Of a stretch of 38,277 nt of DNA, positions 1-8,224 are shown piece after piece (position 1 is the stretch's first letter; each line of letters opens with the position of its first letter). Source of the stretch: an uncultured Maribacter sp. (lineage in GTDB: Bacteria > Bacteroidota > Bacteroidia > Flavobacteriales > Flavobacteriaceae). Where the stretch lies: the NCBI GenBank assembly GCA_937125035.1, contig CAKZLG010000225.1:1-38277 (forward strand), given 5' to 3'. Both the position numbers and the translations under genes were made by a program. Under the pieces are notes generated by a model. The model was not told the origin of the DNA, ran no database searches, and was given only the letters and a program-made list of their open reading frames with translations.

Positions 1-216
1 GTCCGACCTATCAGATTTGTTTCTGGAGTTATCCTCATCGGTCTGTACCGTGGTGTACTCTTTGTAATCCTTTTCTTCTTGGGCATTAATGATACGGGAC
101 CTTCCAAGCCCGTTGGGCACGATAGACTCCACACTGGTAATGACCTTAAACTGTTGGGCGTTCATTTCAAAGGTAAAGGCAAGTGCCACAATGGCAATAA
201 ATACGATTTTTTTCAT
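1..216 (-). CDS. secreted protein of unknown function (5' end only)
   Basis: The gene runs off the left edge; only the first 72 codons are visible. The product starts MKKIVFIAIVALAFTFEMNA, a lysine-led hydrophobic signal peptide probably cut near residue 20 (after NAQ or nearby). The mature part is charged and polar, with an EEKDYKEY stretch and an NSRNKSDRSD stretch, so it looks soluble or a flexible envelope protein. It is divergent from rsgA, with a shared 110-bp intergenic region. I do not recognise the family; too little is present to assign one. Confidence 0.7.
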   Translation of the reverse strand, partial: MKKIVFIAIVALAFTFEMNAQQFKVITSVESIVPNGLGRSRIINAQEEKDYKEYTTVQTDEDNSRNKSDRSD

Positions 217-326
217 AATGGGTTGGTTTTAAAAGTTGAATGATTTGCTGTAATTGCTTAATGAAACGAATATAACTAAAGAAAATTGTTTCTTTGTTAC
301 CCCAAGATTATAATAAAGAAAGTTAA

Positions 327-1277
327 ATGCGAGGAACGGTTTACAAATCTACGGGCAGTTGGTACACGGTAAAGACCGTTGCGGGAGATTTCTATGAATG
401 TCGCATCAAGGGAAAGTTCCGTATTAAGGGCATAAAAAGCACCAATCCCATAGCTGTGGGTGATAGGGTGCATTTTGAGGTGGAGACCATAGGGGACGAT
501 ACCATTGGTATCATCCATGCCATTGATGACCGTAAGAACTATATCATCCGGAAATCCGTGAACCTGTCCAAGCAGACACATATCATCGCTGCCAACTTGG
601 ACCATGTTTTTTTATTGGTCACATTGAACAACCCGGTGACCCATACCCTCTTCATTGATCGGTTCTTGGTCACGGCAGAGGCCTATGACATTCCGGTCGT
701 GCTGCTTTTCAACAAGTGGGATACCTATACCAATGAGGAACTGGCTGAAGTGGGGTATTTAATGGAAATCTACCAGGGCATTGGTTATGGTTGCATTGAA
801 ATTTCGGCCACAACGGAAAAAAACTTAGCGCAGGTGAAGGAGTTGATGATCGGTAAGACCTCTATGTTCTCAGGGCATTCCGGGGTGGGCAAATCCACCT
901 TGATCAATGCCTTGGAACCTGGTCTATCCCTAAAGACATCCAAAATATCCGAGCAGCACCTGCAAGGACAGCATACGACTACCTTTGCGGAAATGTTCGA
1001 TCTTTCTTTCCATGCGCAGATTATAGATACCCCAGGCATCAAAGGTTTTGGCATCGTGGATATGGAACCAGAGGAAATAGGGGATTACTTTCCAGAGTTC
1101 TTTGGTCTAAAACAACACTGTAAATTCAACAACTGCATGCATTTGGATGAACCCAAATGTGCCATAAAGGAAGGATTGGAAAAAGGGGAACTGGCTTGGA
1201 GCAGATACCGGAGTTATGTACAGATGGTATCTGGCGAGGAAGAAAATTATAGAGTGGACCAATACGGCGAAAAGTAA
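327..1277 (+). CDS. rsgA: ribosome small subunit-dependent GTPase A
   Basis: RsgA (YjeQ) is a circularly permuted GTPase that helps late maturation of the 30S subunit in the cytoplasm. The 316-residue product has the expected order: an N-terminal OB-fold, the NKWD (G4) motif at 129-132, then the P-loop GHSGVGKS at 183-190, DTPG (G3) at 234-237, and a C-terminal zinc-binding module with C265, C270, H272 and C278. G4 preceding G1 is diagnostic of the permuted class. Length is close to the family norm. The ATG is preceded by A-rich sequence with no clear Shine-Dalgarno site. Its stop overlaps the dtd start by one base, so the two are probably translated together. Confidence 0.96.
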   Translation: MRGTVYKSTGSWYTVKTVAGDFYECRIKGKFRIKGIKSTNPIAVGDRVHFEVETIGDDTIGIIHAIDDRKNYIIRKSVNLSKQTHIIAANLDHVFLLVTLNNPVTHTLFIDRFLVTAEAYDIPVVLLFNKWDTYTNEELAEVGYLMEIYQGIGYGCIEISATTEKNLAQVKELMIGKTSMFSGHSGVGKSTLINALEPGLSLKTSKISEQHLQGQHTTTFAEMFDLSFHAQIIDTPGIKGFGIVDMEPEEIGDYFPEFFGLKQHCKFNNCMHLDEPKCAIKEGLEKGELAWSRYRSYVQMVSGEEENYRVDQYGEK

Positions 1278-1729
1278 TGAGAGTAGTAGTGCAACGGGTG
1301 TCCAGGGCCAGTGTTACGGTCAATGAAAAGACCATTTCATCCATAGACAATGGGTTGTTGTTGCTTTTGGGCATTATGGATGGTGATACTGAAGAGGACA
1401 TAGCTTGGTTGACGAAAAAGGTGGTCAACCTACGCATCTTCAATGATGAAGCTGGCGTAATGAACAATTCCCTACGGGCTTCGGATGGGAATATTATTGT
1501 AGTGAGCCAGTTTACCCTGCATGCCTCCACCAAGAAAGGGAACAGGCCCTCCTATATCAAAGCGGCAAGACCGGAAGTGGCCGTGCCCCTATATGGGGCT
1601 TTTGTGGGTGCTTTAGAGCAGGAGCTTGGCAAACCCGTGGGTACGGGCATATTTGGGGCGGACATGCAAGTGGAACTTGTCAATGACGGCCCGGTCACCA
1701 TTTTAATGGATACAAAAAATAAGGAGTGA
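1277..1729 (+). CDS. dtd: D-aminoacyl-tRNA deacylase
   Basis: Dtd hydrolyses D-amino acids (and mischarged glycine) from tRNA, protecting translation. The 150-residue protein is full length. It opens MRVVVQRVSRASVTV, carries SQFTLHAST and RPSYIKAARPE in the middle, and ends with the GTGIFGADMQVELVNDGPVT segment whose Gly-Pro belongs to the family's cross-subunit Gly-cisPro active-site motif. The start codon overlaps the last base of the rsgA stop, and the stop overlaps the next gene's ATG, giving a tight three-gene run. Confidence 0.96.
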   Translation: MRVVVQRVSRASVTVNEKTISSIDNGLLLLLGIMDGDTEEDIAWLTKKVVNLRIFNDEAGVMNNSLRASDGNIIVVSQFTLHASTKKGNRPSYIKAARPEVAVPLYGAFVGALEQELGKPVGTGIFGADMQVELVNDGPVTILMDTKNKE

Positions 1730-2055
1730 TGAATATAACAAATGCACAGCAAGCAGTAGATGATTGGATCAAGGCCCATGGCGTACGGTATTTCAACGAA
1801 CTTACCAATATGGCCCAATTGACCGAGGAAGTGGGTGAAGTGGCACGTATCATAGCTCGGAGATATGGGGAGCAGAGCGAAAAGGAATCGGATAAATCCA
1901 AGGATCTTGGCGAAGAATTGGCAGATGTCCTGTTCGTTGTGTTGTGTTTGGCCAACCAGACCGGTATCAATTTACAACAGTCTTTTGAGAAAAAGTTAGA
2001 AATCAAGACCCAACGCGATCATGACCGCCACCAAAACAATCAAAAGCTCAAATAA
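1729..2055 (+). CDS. MazG-like nucleotide pyrophosphohydrolase
   Basis: A short all-alpha NTP pyrophosphohydrolase of the MazG-like superfamily, likely hydrolysing noncanonical or excess NTPs to NMP and PPi. The 108-residue product shows the two paired acidic motifs that bind Mg2+: EEVGEVARI near residue 28 and DLGEELADVLFV near residue 59. The ATG at 1729 overlaps the dtd stop by one base, with AAGGAG just upstream at 1721-1726; a GTG one codon earlier is possible but lies on the ribosome-binding site. The C-terminus is basic and glutamine/asparagine rich. Its exact substrate cannot be told from sequence. Confidence 0.88.
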   Translation: MNITNAQQAVDDWIKAHGVRYFNELTNMAQLTEEVGEVARIIARRYGEQSEKESDKSKDLGEELADVLFVVLCLANQTGINLQQSFEKKLEIKTQRDHDRHQNNQKLK

Positions 2056-2058
2056 CAG

Positions 2059-2066
2059 TATATTTG
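2059..2066 (+). promoter_or_regulatory. possible -7 box upstream of aroA
   Basis: TATATTTG matches the Bacteroidota -7 consensus TAnnTTTG and lies just after the preceding stop codon, 22 nt before the aroA start. No TTG is seen at the expected -33 distance, so this is only a candidate; it would give aroA its own very short leader. Confidence 0.35.
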
Positions 2067-2088
2067 GCCTTTTTAAAATACACTTATT

Positions 2089-3318
2089 TTGAAACTGCAC
2101 CTGCACGGGCCAACCACCAACATTTTAAATGCGCACCTACAGATCACTGGCTCCAAGAGTGAGACCAATAGGTCCCTCTTATTGGCGGCGCTGTACAAGA
2201 ACATTGCCATCGAGAACCCCTCCAATTCAGACGACGCCCAGGTCATGCGGGCCGGATTGGAAAAGAAGGGCGGCCTTGTGGACATTCATCACGCGGGCAC
2301 GGCCATGCGGTTCCTTACCAGCTACTTTGCCAGCCGGCCCAACATGGAAATAGAGCTTACCGGTTCCCAACGTATGACGGAACGGCCCATAAAGATTTTG
2401 GTGGAAGCCCTTAGGTCTTTAGGAGCGGAGATTGCGTATCTTAAAAATGAAGGGTATCCGCCGTTACGTATATCCGGAAAGGAATTGACGGAAAACAAGG
2501 TGTCCCTCCCTGCCAATGTAAGTAGTCAGTACATCTCTTCTCTTCTGCTGGTGGCGCCGAGTCTTAAAAATGGTATTGAAGTGGAACTGGTGGGCGAAAT
2601 CACCTCGGTGCCCTATATAAAAATGACCTTGGCCTTACTGAATGAAATTGGGGTTGAAACCCGGTTTACCGGGCAGACCATCCGTGTGTTCCCCATGGCG
2701 GAAGCGGATCCTTTGACCCTTACGGTTGAGTCTGATTGGAGTTCTGCCTCTTATTTCTATTCCATGGTGGCCATGGCTCAGGTGGGTTCGGAAATCACAC
2801 TTTCGGCCTATAAAAGGAAAAGCCTCCAGGGAGATAGTGTGTTGGCCTCCATTTATACCCATTTTGGCGTCACCACCCAGTATGGCCAAGATAACATCAC
2901 CTTAAAAAAAGCAAGCGTGCATGATTCCAAAAAATTGCAGGTGGATTTGATAAATGCCCCAGATATAGCACAGACCATTGCGGTCACCTGTTTTGGTCTG
3001 GGGGCAGAGTGTCTGCTCACCGGGTTGCATACGCTGAAGATAAAGGAAACCGATCGTTTGGTGGCGTTGGAAACGGAACTCAAAAAAATGGGGGCGAACA
3101 TAACCGTAACGGACAAGACGTTGCAATTGGGCATGGCCCAGCAGATACGAAGCGGGGTGGCCATAGACACCTATAACGACCATAGAATGGCCATGGCCTT
3201 TGCCCCAATGGCGCTTAAAACGGATGTTATTATCAATGATGCGGGTGTGGTCTCCAAATCCTATCCGGACTTTTGGGCGGATATGCAAACGCTGGGCTTT
3301 CAAGTAATTGAATTATAA
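2089..3318 (+). CDS. aroA: 3-phosphoshikimate 1-carboxyvinyltransferase (EPSP synthase)
   Basis: AroA transfers enolpyruvate from PEP to shikimate-3-phosphate, the sixth step of the shikimate pathway to chorismate. The 409-residue product carries GSKSETNRSLLLAAL near the N-terminus, AGTAMRFLT near 70, TGSQRMTERP near 93, SSQYISSLLL, DWSSASYFY, IKETDRL near 320 and YNDHRMAMAF near 365, covering the substrate phosphate and PEP contacts of both domains. The start appears to be TTG at 2089, since no in-frame ATG lies close by and the reading MKLHLHGPT suits the family. It is about 30-40 residues shorter than the usual 430-450 residue enzymes, as is common in flavobacteria. Confidence 0.94.
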   Translation: MKLHLHGPTTNILNAHLQITGSKSETNRSLLLAALYKNIAIENPSNSDDAQVMRAGLEKKGGLVDIHHAGTAMRFLTSYFASRPNMEIELTGSQRMTERPIKILVEALRSLGAEIAYLKNEGYPPLRISGKELTENKVSLPANVSSQYISSLLLVAPSLKNGIEVELVGEITSVPYIKMTLALLNEIGVETRFTGQTIRVFPMAEADPLTLTVESDWSSASYFYSMVAMAQVGSEITLSAYKRKSLQGDSVLASIYTHFGVTTQYGQDNITLKKASVHDSKKLQVDLINAPDIAQTIAVTCFGLGAECLLTGLHTLKIKETDRLVALETELKKMGANITVTDKTLQLGMAQQIRSGVAIDTYNDHRMAMAFAPMALKTDVIINDAGVVSKSYPDFWADMQTLGFQVIEL

Positions 3319-3330
3319 TTCACCTTTTAC

Positions 3331-3362
3331 TTGACAACCCCCCTGCCGGCATTGTATCTTTG
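3331..3362 (+). promoter_or_regulatory. flavobacterial-type promoter of queA
   Basis: TTG at 3331-3333, a 21-nt spacer, then TATCTTTG at 3355-3362 match both elements of the Bacteroidota sigma consensus (TTG, N17-23, TAnnTTTG). The start would lie near 3369, leaving an A/T-rich leader of about 28 nt to the queA ATG with no Shine-Dalgarno site. It is the best two-element promoter in the window. Confidence 0.75.
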
Positions 3363-3396
3363 CTGCCGCAATTTTATGTGTTAAAAATCCAAATAA

Positions 3397-4446
3397 ATGA
3401 AATTATCGAACTTCAATTTTGAGCTTCCCAAAGAATTACTGGCCGAATACCCTTCAGAGAACAGGGATGAGGCAAAGCTAATGGTCATTCATAGGGAAAC
3501 CGGTAAGATTGAACACAAAATGTTCAAGGACATGATCAATTATTTTGATGAAGGGGATGTCATGGTCCTGAACAATACCAAAGTATTTCCGGCCAGACTG
3601 TTCGGTAACAAGGAAAAGACCGGGGCACGCATTGAAGTTTTCCTATTGCGGGAATTGAACGAGGAACAACGTCTTTGGGATGTACTCGTGGACCCGGCAC
3701 GTAAGATACGTATTGGCAATAAGCTCTATTTTGGGGATGACGAGACCTTGGTGGCAGAGGTTATAGACAATACCACCTCTAGGGGAAGGACGCTTCGCTT
3801 TTTGTACGATGGCGCCTATCTGGATTTTAGAAGAAAATTGCGAGAACTGGGTGAGACCCCCTTGCCCAAGTACATCAAAAGAATGGTGGAGCCAGAGGAT
3901 GAGGAGCGCTACCAGACCATTTATGCCAAGCACGAGGGTGCCGTGGCCGCCCCTACTGCAGGAATGCACTTCTCCAAGCACTTATTGAAACGATTGGAGA
4001 TCAAGGGGGTTGATTTTGCAGAGCTCACCCTCCACATAGGTCTTGGTACTTTTAACCCAGTGGAGGTAGAAGACCTTTCCAAACATAAGATGGACAGTGA
4101 GGAACTGGTCATAGATGAAAAGGCCACGGAGATCGTGAACAATGCCAAGCGCCAAAAGAAGCGCATCTGTGCCGTGGGCACCACCGTGATGCGCGGTCTG
4201 GAAAGTGCCGTATCATCAAACCATATGTTGAACACCCATGAGGGTTGGACGAACAAGTTCATTTTCCCGCCCTATGAATTCAGCATTGCCAATTGTATGA
4301 TCACCAACTTCCACCTTCCAAAGTCAACCTTGTTGATGATGATTTCGGCGTTTATGGGGCATGACCTTATGAAAAAATCGTATAAGGAAGCCATCCTGGA
4401 AGGGTATAAGTTCTATTCCTATGGAGATGCCATGCTGATTCTATAA
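3397..4446 (+). CDS. queA: S-adenosylmethionine:tRNA ribosyltransferase-isomerase
   Basis: QueA transfers the ribosyl group of SAM to 7-aminomethyl-7-deazaguanine in tRNA, giving epoxyqueuosine in the wobble position of GUN anticodons. The 349-residue product begins [19 protein letters not shown], as is typical, has [14 protein letters not shown] near 50, APTAGMHFS near 187, [11 protein letters not shown] near 207 and a C-terminal [14 protein letters not shown] segment. These are family-defining blocks and length is normal. It has its own promoter at 3331-3362 and an intrinsic terminator after it, so it may be a single-gene unit. Confidence 0.96.
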   Translation: MKLSNFNFELPKELLAEYPSENRDEAKLMVIHRETGKIEHKMFKDMINYFDEGDVMVLNNTKVFPARLFGNKEKTGARIEVFLLRELNEEQRLWDVLVDPARKIRIGNKLYFGDDETLVAEVIDNTTSRGRTLRFLYDGAYLDFRRKLRELGETPLPKYIKRMVEPEDEERYQTIYAKHEGAVAAPTAGMHFSKHLLKRLEIKGVDFAELTLHIGLGTFNPVEVEDLSKHKMDSEELVIDEKATEIVNNAKRQKKRICAVGTTVMRGLESAVSSNHMLNTHEGWTNKFIFPPYEFSIANCMITNFHLPKSTLLMMISAFMGHDLMKKSYKEAILEGYKFYSYGDAMLIL

Positions 4447-4513
4447 TCGCATGGAAATAGCATAAAAAGCACAAGACCACGGCGTAAAAACAGGGCAGGT
4501 TGGTCTCAACACA

Positions 4514-4549
4514 AAGTCCCCCTAGCTAAGCATCAGGGGGATTTTTTAT
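4514..4549 (+). terminator. strong intrinsic terminator between queA and rlmN
   Basis: TCCCCCT (4517-4523) pairs with AGGGGGA (4535-4541), and outer A/T and G.T pairs lengthen the stem; the 11-nt loop is followed by ATTTTTTAT. This fits an intrinsic terminator for queA. It ends only a few bases before the rlmN ATG at 4553, which is unusual (see findings). Confidence 0.8.
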
Positions 4550-4552
4550 AGT

Positions 4553-5599
4553 ATGAACGTGGAAACAAAGAAGAAAGACGTAAGGGCCCTTACAAAGGAA
4601 CAGCTTCGTGGTTTTTTTGAGGCTCAGGGAGACAAGGCCTTTCGTGGCAACCAGGTCTATGAATGGTTGTGGCAAAAATCCGCCCATTCCTTTGAGGTCA
4701 TGACCAACCTTTCCAAGGAGTGCCGTGCCATGTTGCAGGAGCACTTTGTCATTAACCATATTCAGGTAGATCAAATGCAGCGCAGTAGTGACGGTACCAT
4801 AAAAAATGCGGTACGGCTACATGACGGTTTGGTGGTGGAGTCCGTCCTTATCCCCACCAAGACCAGGACCACGGCCTGCGTCTCCAGTCAGGTGGGCTGC
4901 AGTTTGGACTGTAAATTCTGTGCCACGGCAAGGTTAAAGCGCATGCGCAACCTTCAGCCAGATGAGATCTATGATCAGGTAGTGGCCATAGACAATGAAA
5001 GTAGGTTGTATTTTGATAGGCCTTTGAGCAATATTGTTTTTATGGGTATGGGAGAGCCCCTTATGAACTATAACAATGTACTCAAGGCCATAGAAAAGAT
5101 CACTTCCCCAGAGGGCCTGGGCATGTCTCCAAAACGCATCACGGTCTCTACCTCTGGAGTGCCCAAGATGATCAAAAAAATGGCCGATGGGGAGGTGCGC
5201 TTCAAGCTAGCCGTTTCCCTGCATTCCGCCATAGATGAGGTCCGTACCTCCATCATGCCTTTCAATGCTACCTTTACCTTAGCAGACCTCAGGGAAGCAC
5301 TTCAATATTGGTATGAAAAGACCAAGAGCAGGATCACGTATGAATATGTAGTGTGGGAGGGCATCAACGATACCCAGAAAGATGTGGATGCCTTGGTGGA
5401 GTTCTGTAGGTTTGCCCCATCCAAAGTAAATCTCATTGAATACAATCCCATTGACGATGGTACGTTCAAACAGGCCTCCAACACCGCTTTGGAGCGCTAT
5501 ATCAAAACCTTGGAGGCGCACGGCATAACCGTTACCGTGCGCCGATCCCGCGGTAAGGACATTGATGCTGCCTGTGGGCAGCTCGCCAATAAATCATAG
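4553..5599 (+). CDS. rlmN: 23S rRNA (adenine2503-C2)/tRNA methyltransferase, radical SAM
   Basis: RlmN methylates C2 of A2503 in 23S rRNA (and A37 of some tRNAs) by radical SAM chemistry. The 348-residue product has the 4Fe-4S motif C116-x3-C120-x2-C123 (GCSLDCKFC), the SAM-binding MGMGEPLMNY, and the two further cysteines of the catalytic cycle: C109 in TACVSSQVGC and C341 in DAACGQL near the C-terminus. The ATG gives the start MNVETKKKDVRALTKEQL, in line with the family. No promoter motif was seen between the queA terminator and the start, so how it is transcribed is unclear. Confidence 0.96.
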   Translation: MNVETKKKDVRALTKEQLRGFFEAQGDKAFRGNQVYEWLWQKSAHSFEVMTNLSKECRAMLQEHFVINHIQVDQMQRSSDGTIKNAVRLHDGLVVESVLIPTKTRTTACVSSQVGCSLDCKFCATARLKRMRNLQPDEIYDQVVAIDNESRLYFDRPLSNIVFMGMGEPLMNYNNVLKAIEKITSPEGLGMSPKRITVSTSGVPKMIKKMADGEVRFKLAVSLHSAIDEVRTSIMPFNATFTLADLREALQYWYEKTKSRITYEYVVWEGINDTQKDVDALVEFCRFAPSKVNLIEYNPIDDGTFKQASNTALERYIKTLEAHGITVTVRRSRGKDIDAACGQLANKS

Positions 5600-5680
5600 G
5601 GCTGAGGGTATGTTTGGGCCATTATTTTTGGATGTTGCCGAAATCTTGATTCCCACCACGGCATACTAGCACATTTTACC

Positions 5681-5688
5681 TACTTTTG
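5681..5688 (+). promoter_or_regulatory. probable -7 box of the polyprenyl synthase gene
   Basis: TACTTTTG matches TAnnTTTG and is followed by a purine-rich leader of about 30 nt to the TTG start at 5723. A second match, TATTTTTG, occurs at 5623-5630. Neither has a TTG at 17-23 nt upstream, so support is from the -7 element only. Confidence 0.4.
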
Positions 5689-5722
5689 GTACAGGGAGAA
5701 GAACAGAAAGAGGCCAAGAGCA

Positions 5723-6700
5723 TTGAAGATCGCAGCACAAATACGGGAACCCATTGAGCAGGAAATGGAGCTTTTTGAAGAAAAGTTTCGCGATTCCATG
5801 TCCTCTAAAGTGGCCCTCTTTAACCGTATTACCTATTACATCGTAAACAGAAAGGGAAAGCAGATGCGCCCGATGTTCGTTTTTTTAACGGCCAAAATGT
5901 TGAACAACGGAACGGTGTTGGAGCGCACCTACACCGGAGCATCCATCATTGAGCTGATCCATACCGCCAGTTTGGTGCATGACGATGTAGTGGACGACAG
6001 TAACAAGCGTCGTGGTTTTTTCTCCATTAATGCGCTATGGAAGAACAAAATAGCCGTGCTGGTGGGGGACTATCTCTTTTCAAAAGGGCTGTTGGTGGCT
6101 TTGGAACGGAAGGACTATGATCTACTGCAGATCATTTCAGATGCCGTACGCTCCATGAGCGAGGGGGAGCTCTTGCAGATTGAAAAAGCGCGTAAGTTGG
6201 ACATTACGGAAGAAGTGTACTATGAGATCATTCGCCAAAAAACGGCTACCCTCATTGCGGCCTGTTGCAGTATGGGCGCCGCCAGTGTACTGCCCAATGC
6301 CCCAGAAGTGGAAACCTTTAGAAAATTTGGTGAACTCTGCGGCATGGCCTTTCAGATCAAGGACGACCTCTTTGACTACGGCAACGAACGCATAGGCAAA
6401 CCTACGGGGATTGACATCAAGGAACAAAAAATGACGTTGCCCTTGATCTATGCCCTGAACCACAGTTCCAAGGAAAAACAAAAGTGGCTCATCAACTCGA
6501 TCAAGAACCATAACAAGGACAAGAAAAGGGTAAAGGCCATAATTGCCTATGTAAGGGAACAGGGCGGACTGGATTACGCCGTGGAAAAAATGTTGGGCTT
6601 TAAGGACGAGGCGCTTGCCCTGCTCCAAGCATATCCGGAGTCTGATTATAAGGCCGCTTTGACCCTAATGGTCAATTATGTGGTAGACCGCAAGAAATAG
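5723..6700 (+). CDS. trans-polyprenyl diphosphate synthase
   Basis: A head-to-tail isoprenyl diphosphate synthase, probably making the long side chain of menaquinone. The 325-residue all-alpha protein has the first aspartate-rich motif DDVVDD at 87-92 followed by RRG, GDYLFSKG near 115, and the second aspartate-rich motif DDLFD at 214-218. KGKQMRPMFVFL near 44 matches the isopentenyl diphosphate binding region. The start looks like TTG at 5723 (MKIAAQIREPIEQEM); there is no nearby in-frame ATG upstream, and the next internal one would remove conserved sequence. Chain length cannot be fixed by eye, though the small residues before the first Asp motif suggest a long product. Confidence 0.9.
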   Translation: MKIAAQIREPIEQEMELFEEKFRDSMSSKVALFNRITYYIVNRKGKQMRPMFVFLTAKMLNNGTVLERTYTGASIIELIHTASLVHDDVVDDSNKRRGFFSINALWKNKIAVLVGDYLFSKGLLVALERKDYDLLQIISDAVRSMSEGELLQIEKARKLDITEEVYYEIIRQKTATLIAACCSMGAASVLPNAPEVETFRKFGELCGMAFQIKDDLFDYGNERIGKPTGIDIKEQKMTLPLIYALNHSSKEKQKWLINSIKNHNKDKKRVKAIIAYVREQGGLDYAVEKMLGFKDEALALLQAYPESDYKAALTLMVNYVVDRKK

Positions 6701-6805
6701 TATTTTGGCAGGGGCCTAGCCGCCACAATTCAAAGTTTTTGAAAAAAAATCAAGGTCTGGGCAACCTTTTTGCCACCCACGGCGTCTATATCCATAGAAG
6801 ACCAA

Positions 6806-7378
6806 ATGAACGTTTTGAAAATCATACCTTTTTATAGCAACGAGAAACAACTCATAAAAAAGGCCGCTGCCGGTAATAGACAGGCCCAAGAAAGGTTGTA
6901 CACTGATCACGCCCCTAAAATGCTGGGTGTTTGTAGGCGCTATGTAAAAGACCACCATTTTGCAGAGGATATCATGGTACAGGGTTTTTTAAAGGTTTTT
7001 CAAAGCCTGCACCTATTTAGGTTTGAAGGTAGTTTTGAGGGGTGGGTACGCCGCATCATGGTACGTGAGAGCATCTCTTATTTGAGAAAAAAACAGTTCG
7101 TGGTCTTTGATGATACGGTGTACGAAAAGCACCAATTGGAGGATGTAACGGGCCATGATGATGGGGATGCGGCCCATATTCAGAAAATGATAGATCAATT
7201 GCCCCAAGGCTATCAAATGGTGTTTGTGCTGCATGCTGTAGATGGCTACAAGCACCATGAGATAGCGGAATTGCTGTCCATCTCGGAGAGCACTTCCAAG
7301 AGTCAGCTCTTTAAGGCGCGCAAACTCTTACAGGAGCAATTGAGCAAACAAAAAATTGTAGGTTATGGCACCAGATAA
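6806..7378 (+). CDS. ECF-type RNA polymerase sigma factor
   Basis: A 190-residue sigma-70 family factor of the extracytoplasmic-function class. Region 2 is seen as YTDHAPKMLGVCRRYV..AEDIMVQGFLKVF with the RFEGSFEGWVRRIMVRESI segment (2.3-2.4), and region 4 as IQKMIDQLPQGYQMVF followed by the helix-turn-helix HHEIAELLSISESTSKSQLF. The chosen start is ATG 6806, not the upstream in-frame TTG at 6770, because MNVLKIIPFYSNEKQL suits the family. The 3' end overlaps the next gene by 14 nt, the usual arrangement for a sigma factor and its membrane regulator. Confidence 0.92.
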   Translation: MNVLKIIPFYSNEKQLIKKAAAGNRQAQERLYTDHAPKMLGVCRRYVKDHHFAEDIMVQGFLKVFQSLHLFRFEGSFEGWVRRIMVRESISYLRKKQFVVFDDTVYEKHQLEDVTGHDDGDAAHIQKMIDQLPQGYQMVFVLHAVDGYKHHEIAELLSISESTSKSQLFKARKLLQEQLSKQKIVGYGTR

Positions 7379-8132
7379 GTTGGAAAAATACATTCAAGGG
7401 AAATTGCGCGAACGTGAGATAGCCCCGAGCGAAAATGCATGGCAACGCATTTCAGATGGGTTGGAGCATACGGCTACGGCCCCCGTTCGGAAAAAGAAGG
7501 TGGCATGGTATGCTGTTGCTGCCAGCGTAGCGGCATTGGTGGGTTTTTCCCTTTTCTATGTTCAAAATACCCCAGTAACGGAACCTCAGGCAGATGGGGT
7601 GGTGGTTTCGCGGCCCGATCGCCCCGCGGGGGAAGAAGAGGGCGTTATGGCCGTACAGCAGAAAGAAAGCAAAGAGAATGTAAAGGATACAGCGCCTAGG
7701 GTCACTATAACGGAAACTTCCTTGAAAAAGGAAATTGCGCCCTCTGTTCTTGCAGTTATGGAACAAGACCCAGACAAGGATTTAGGTACTGGTGTATCCC
7801 ATAAAGAAACCAAGCAACGCAGCAAGGCGCTTGAACGGGCCCAAATATCAGACGCGGTACTGTCCGAAAAAATCACCGAGGTCATGGTACAGGTAGCGCA
7901 AATGGAAAAGAACCAAAGTGTAAGTGAGGCCGAGATAGATTCCTTGTTGCATGCGGCCCAAAGGGCCATTATCACGGAAAGACGGTTTATAGAAAACAAC
8001 GAGGTCAATGCCATGGCCTTGTTGGCTGAAGTTGAGGAAGAACTTGATCAATCCTTCCGAGACCAGATTTTTGAATCCTTGAAATCAGGATTCCTAAAAG
8101 TGCGCACCGCGGTTGCGGATCGCAATAATTGA
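7365..8132 (+). CDS. single-pass membrane protein, candidate anti-sigma factor
   Basis: I do not recognise a named family. The 255-residue protein has an N-terminal cytoplasmic segment of about 45 residues (DKLEKYIQGKLREREIAPSE, then NAWQRISDGL), a basic stretch RKKK, one membrane helix at about 47-66, then a long periplasmic part: a Pro/Glu-rich linker and a helical C-terminal half (about 150-255) likely to form coiled coil. A short N-terminal domain with a conserved Trp before a single TM resembles Bacteroidota membrane regulators cotranscribed with ECF sigma factors. Overlap with the sigma gene supports an anti-sigma role, but that is inference; direct sequence proof is lacking. Confidence 0.7.
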   Translation: MAPDKLEKYIQGKLREREIAPSENAWQRISDGLEHTATAPVRKKKVAWYAVAASVAALVGFSLFYVQNTPVTEPQADGVVVSRPDRPAGEEEGVMAVQQKESKENVKDTAPRVTITETSLKKEIAPSVLAVMEQDPDKDLGTGVSHKETKQRSKALERAQISDAVLSEKITEVMVQVAQMEKNQSVSEAEIDSLLHAAQRAIITERRFIENNEVNAMALLAEVEEELDQSFRDQIFESLKSGFLKVRTAVADRNN

Positions 8133-8159
8133 CCCAAAAAACATCCTTTTTTACATTAG
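8129..8159 (+). promoter_or_regulatory. candidate promoter of the coiled-coil/barrel gene
   Basis: TTG (8129-8131), a 20-nt spacer and TACATTAG (8152-8159, one mismatch to TAnnTTTG) overlap the stop of the preceding gene and lie about 65 nt before the ATG at 8225. Spacing is good; the -7 box is imperfect. Confidence 0.45.
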
Positions 8160-8224
8160 GGCCTTATGAAAATAAGGTGGTAGGGGAGAGTTTATTCATC
8201 AATCAAATAAAAACGAAAATCAAA

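Noticed and set aside
289-296. TTTCTTTG as an rsgA -7 box
   Set aside because: One mismatch at the TA pair and no TTG at the right distance; too weak to list.
785-1054. Open frame on the minus strand inside rsgA
   Set aside because: Shadow of a well-supported GTPase gene; no recognisable motif or start context.
6137-6628. 163-codon minus-strand frame opposite the polyprenyl synthase
   Set aside because: Lies wholly within a gene with both aspartate-rich motifs; low-similarity composition typical of antisense frames.
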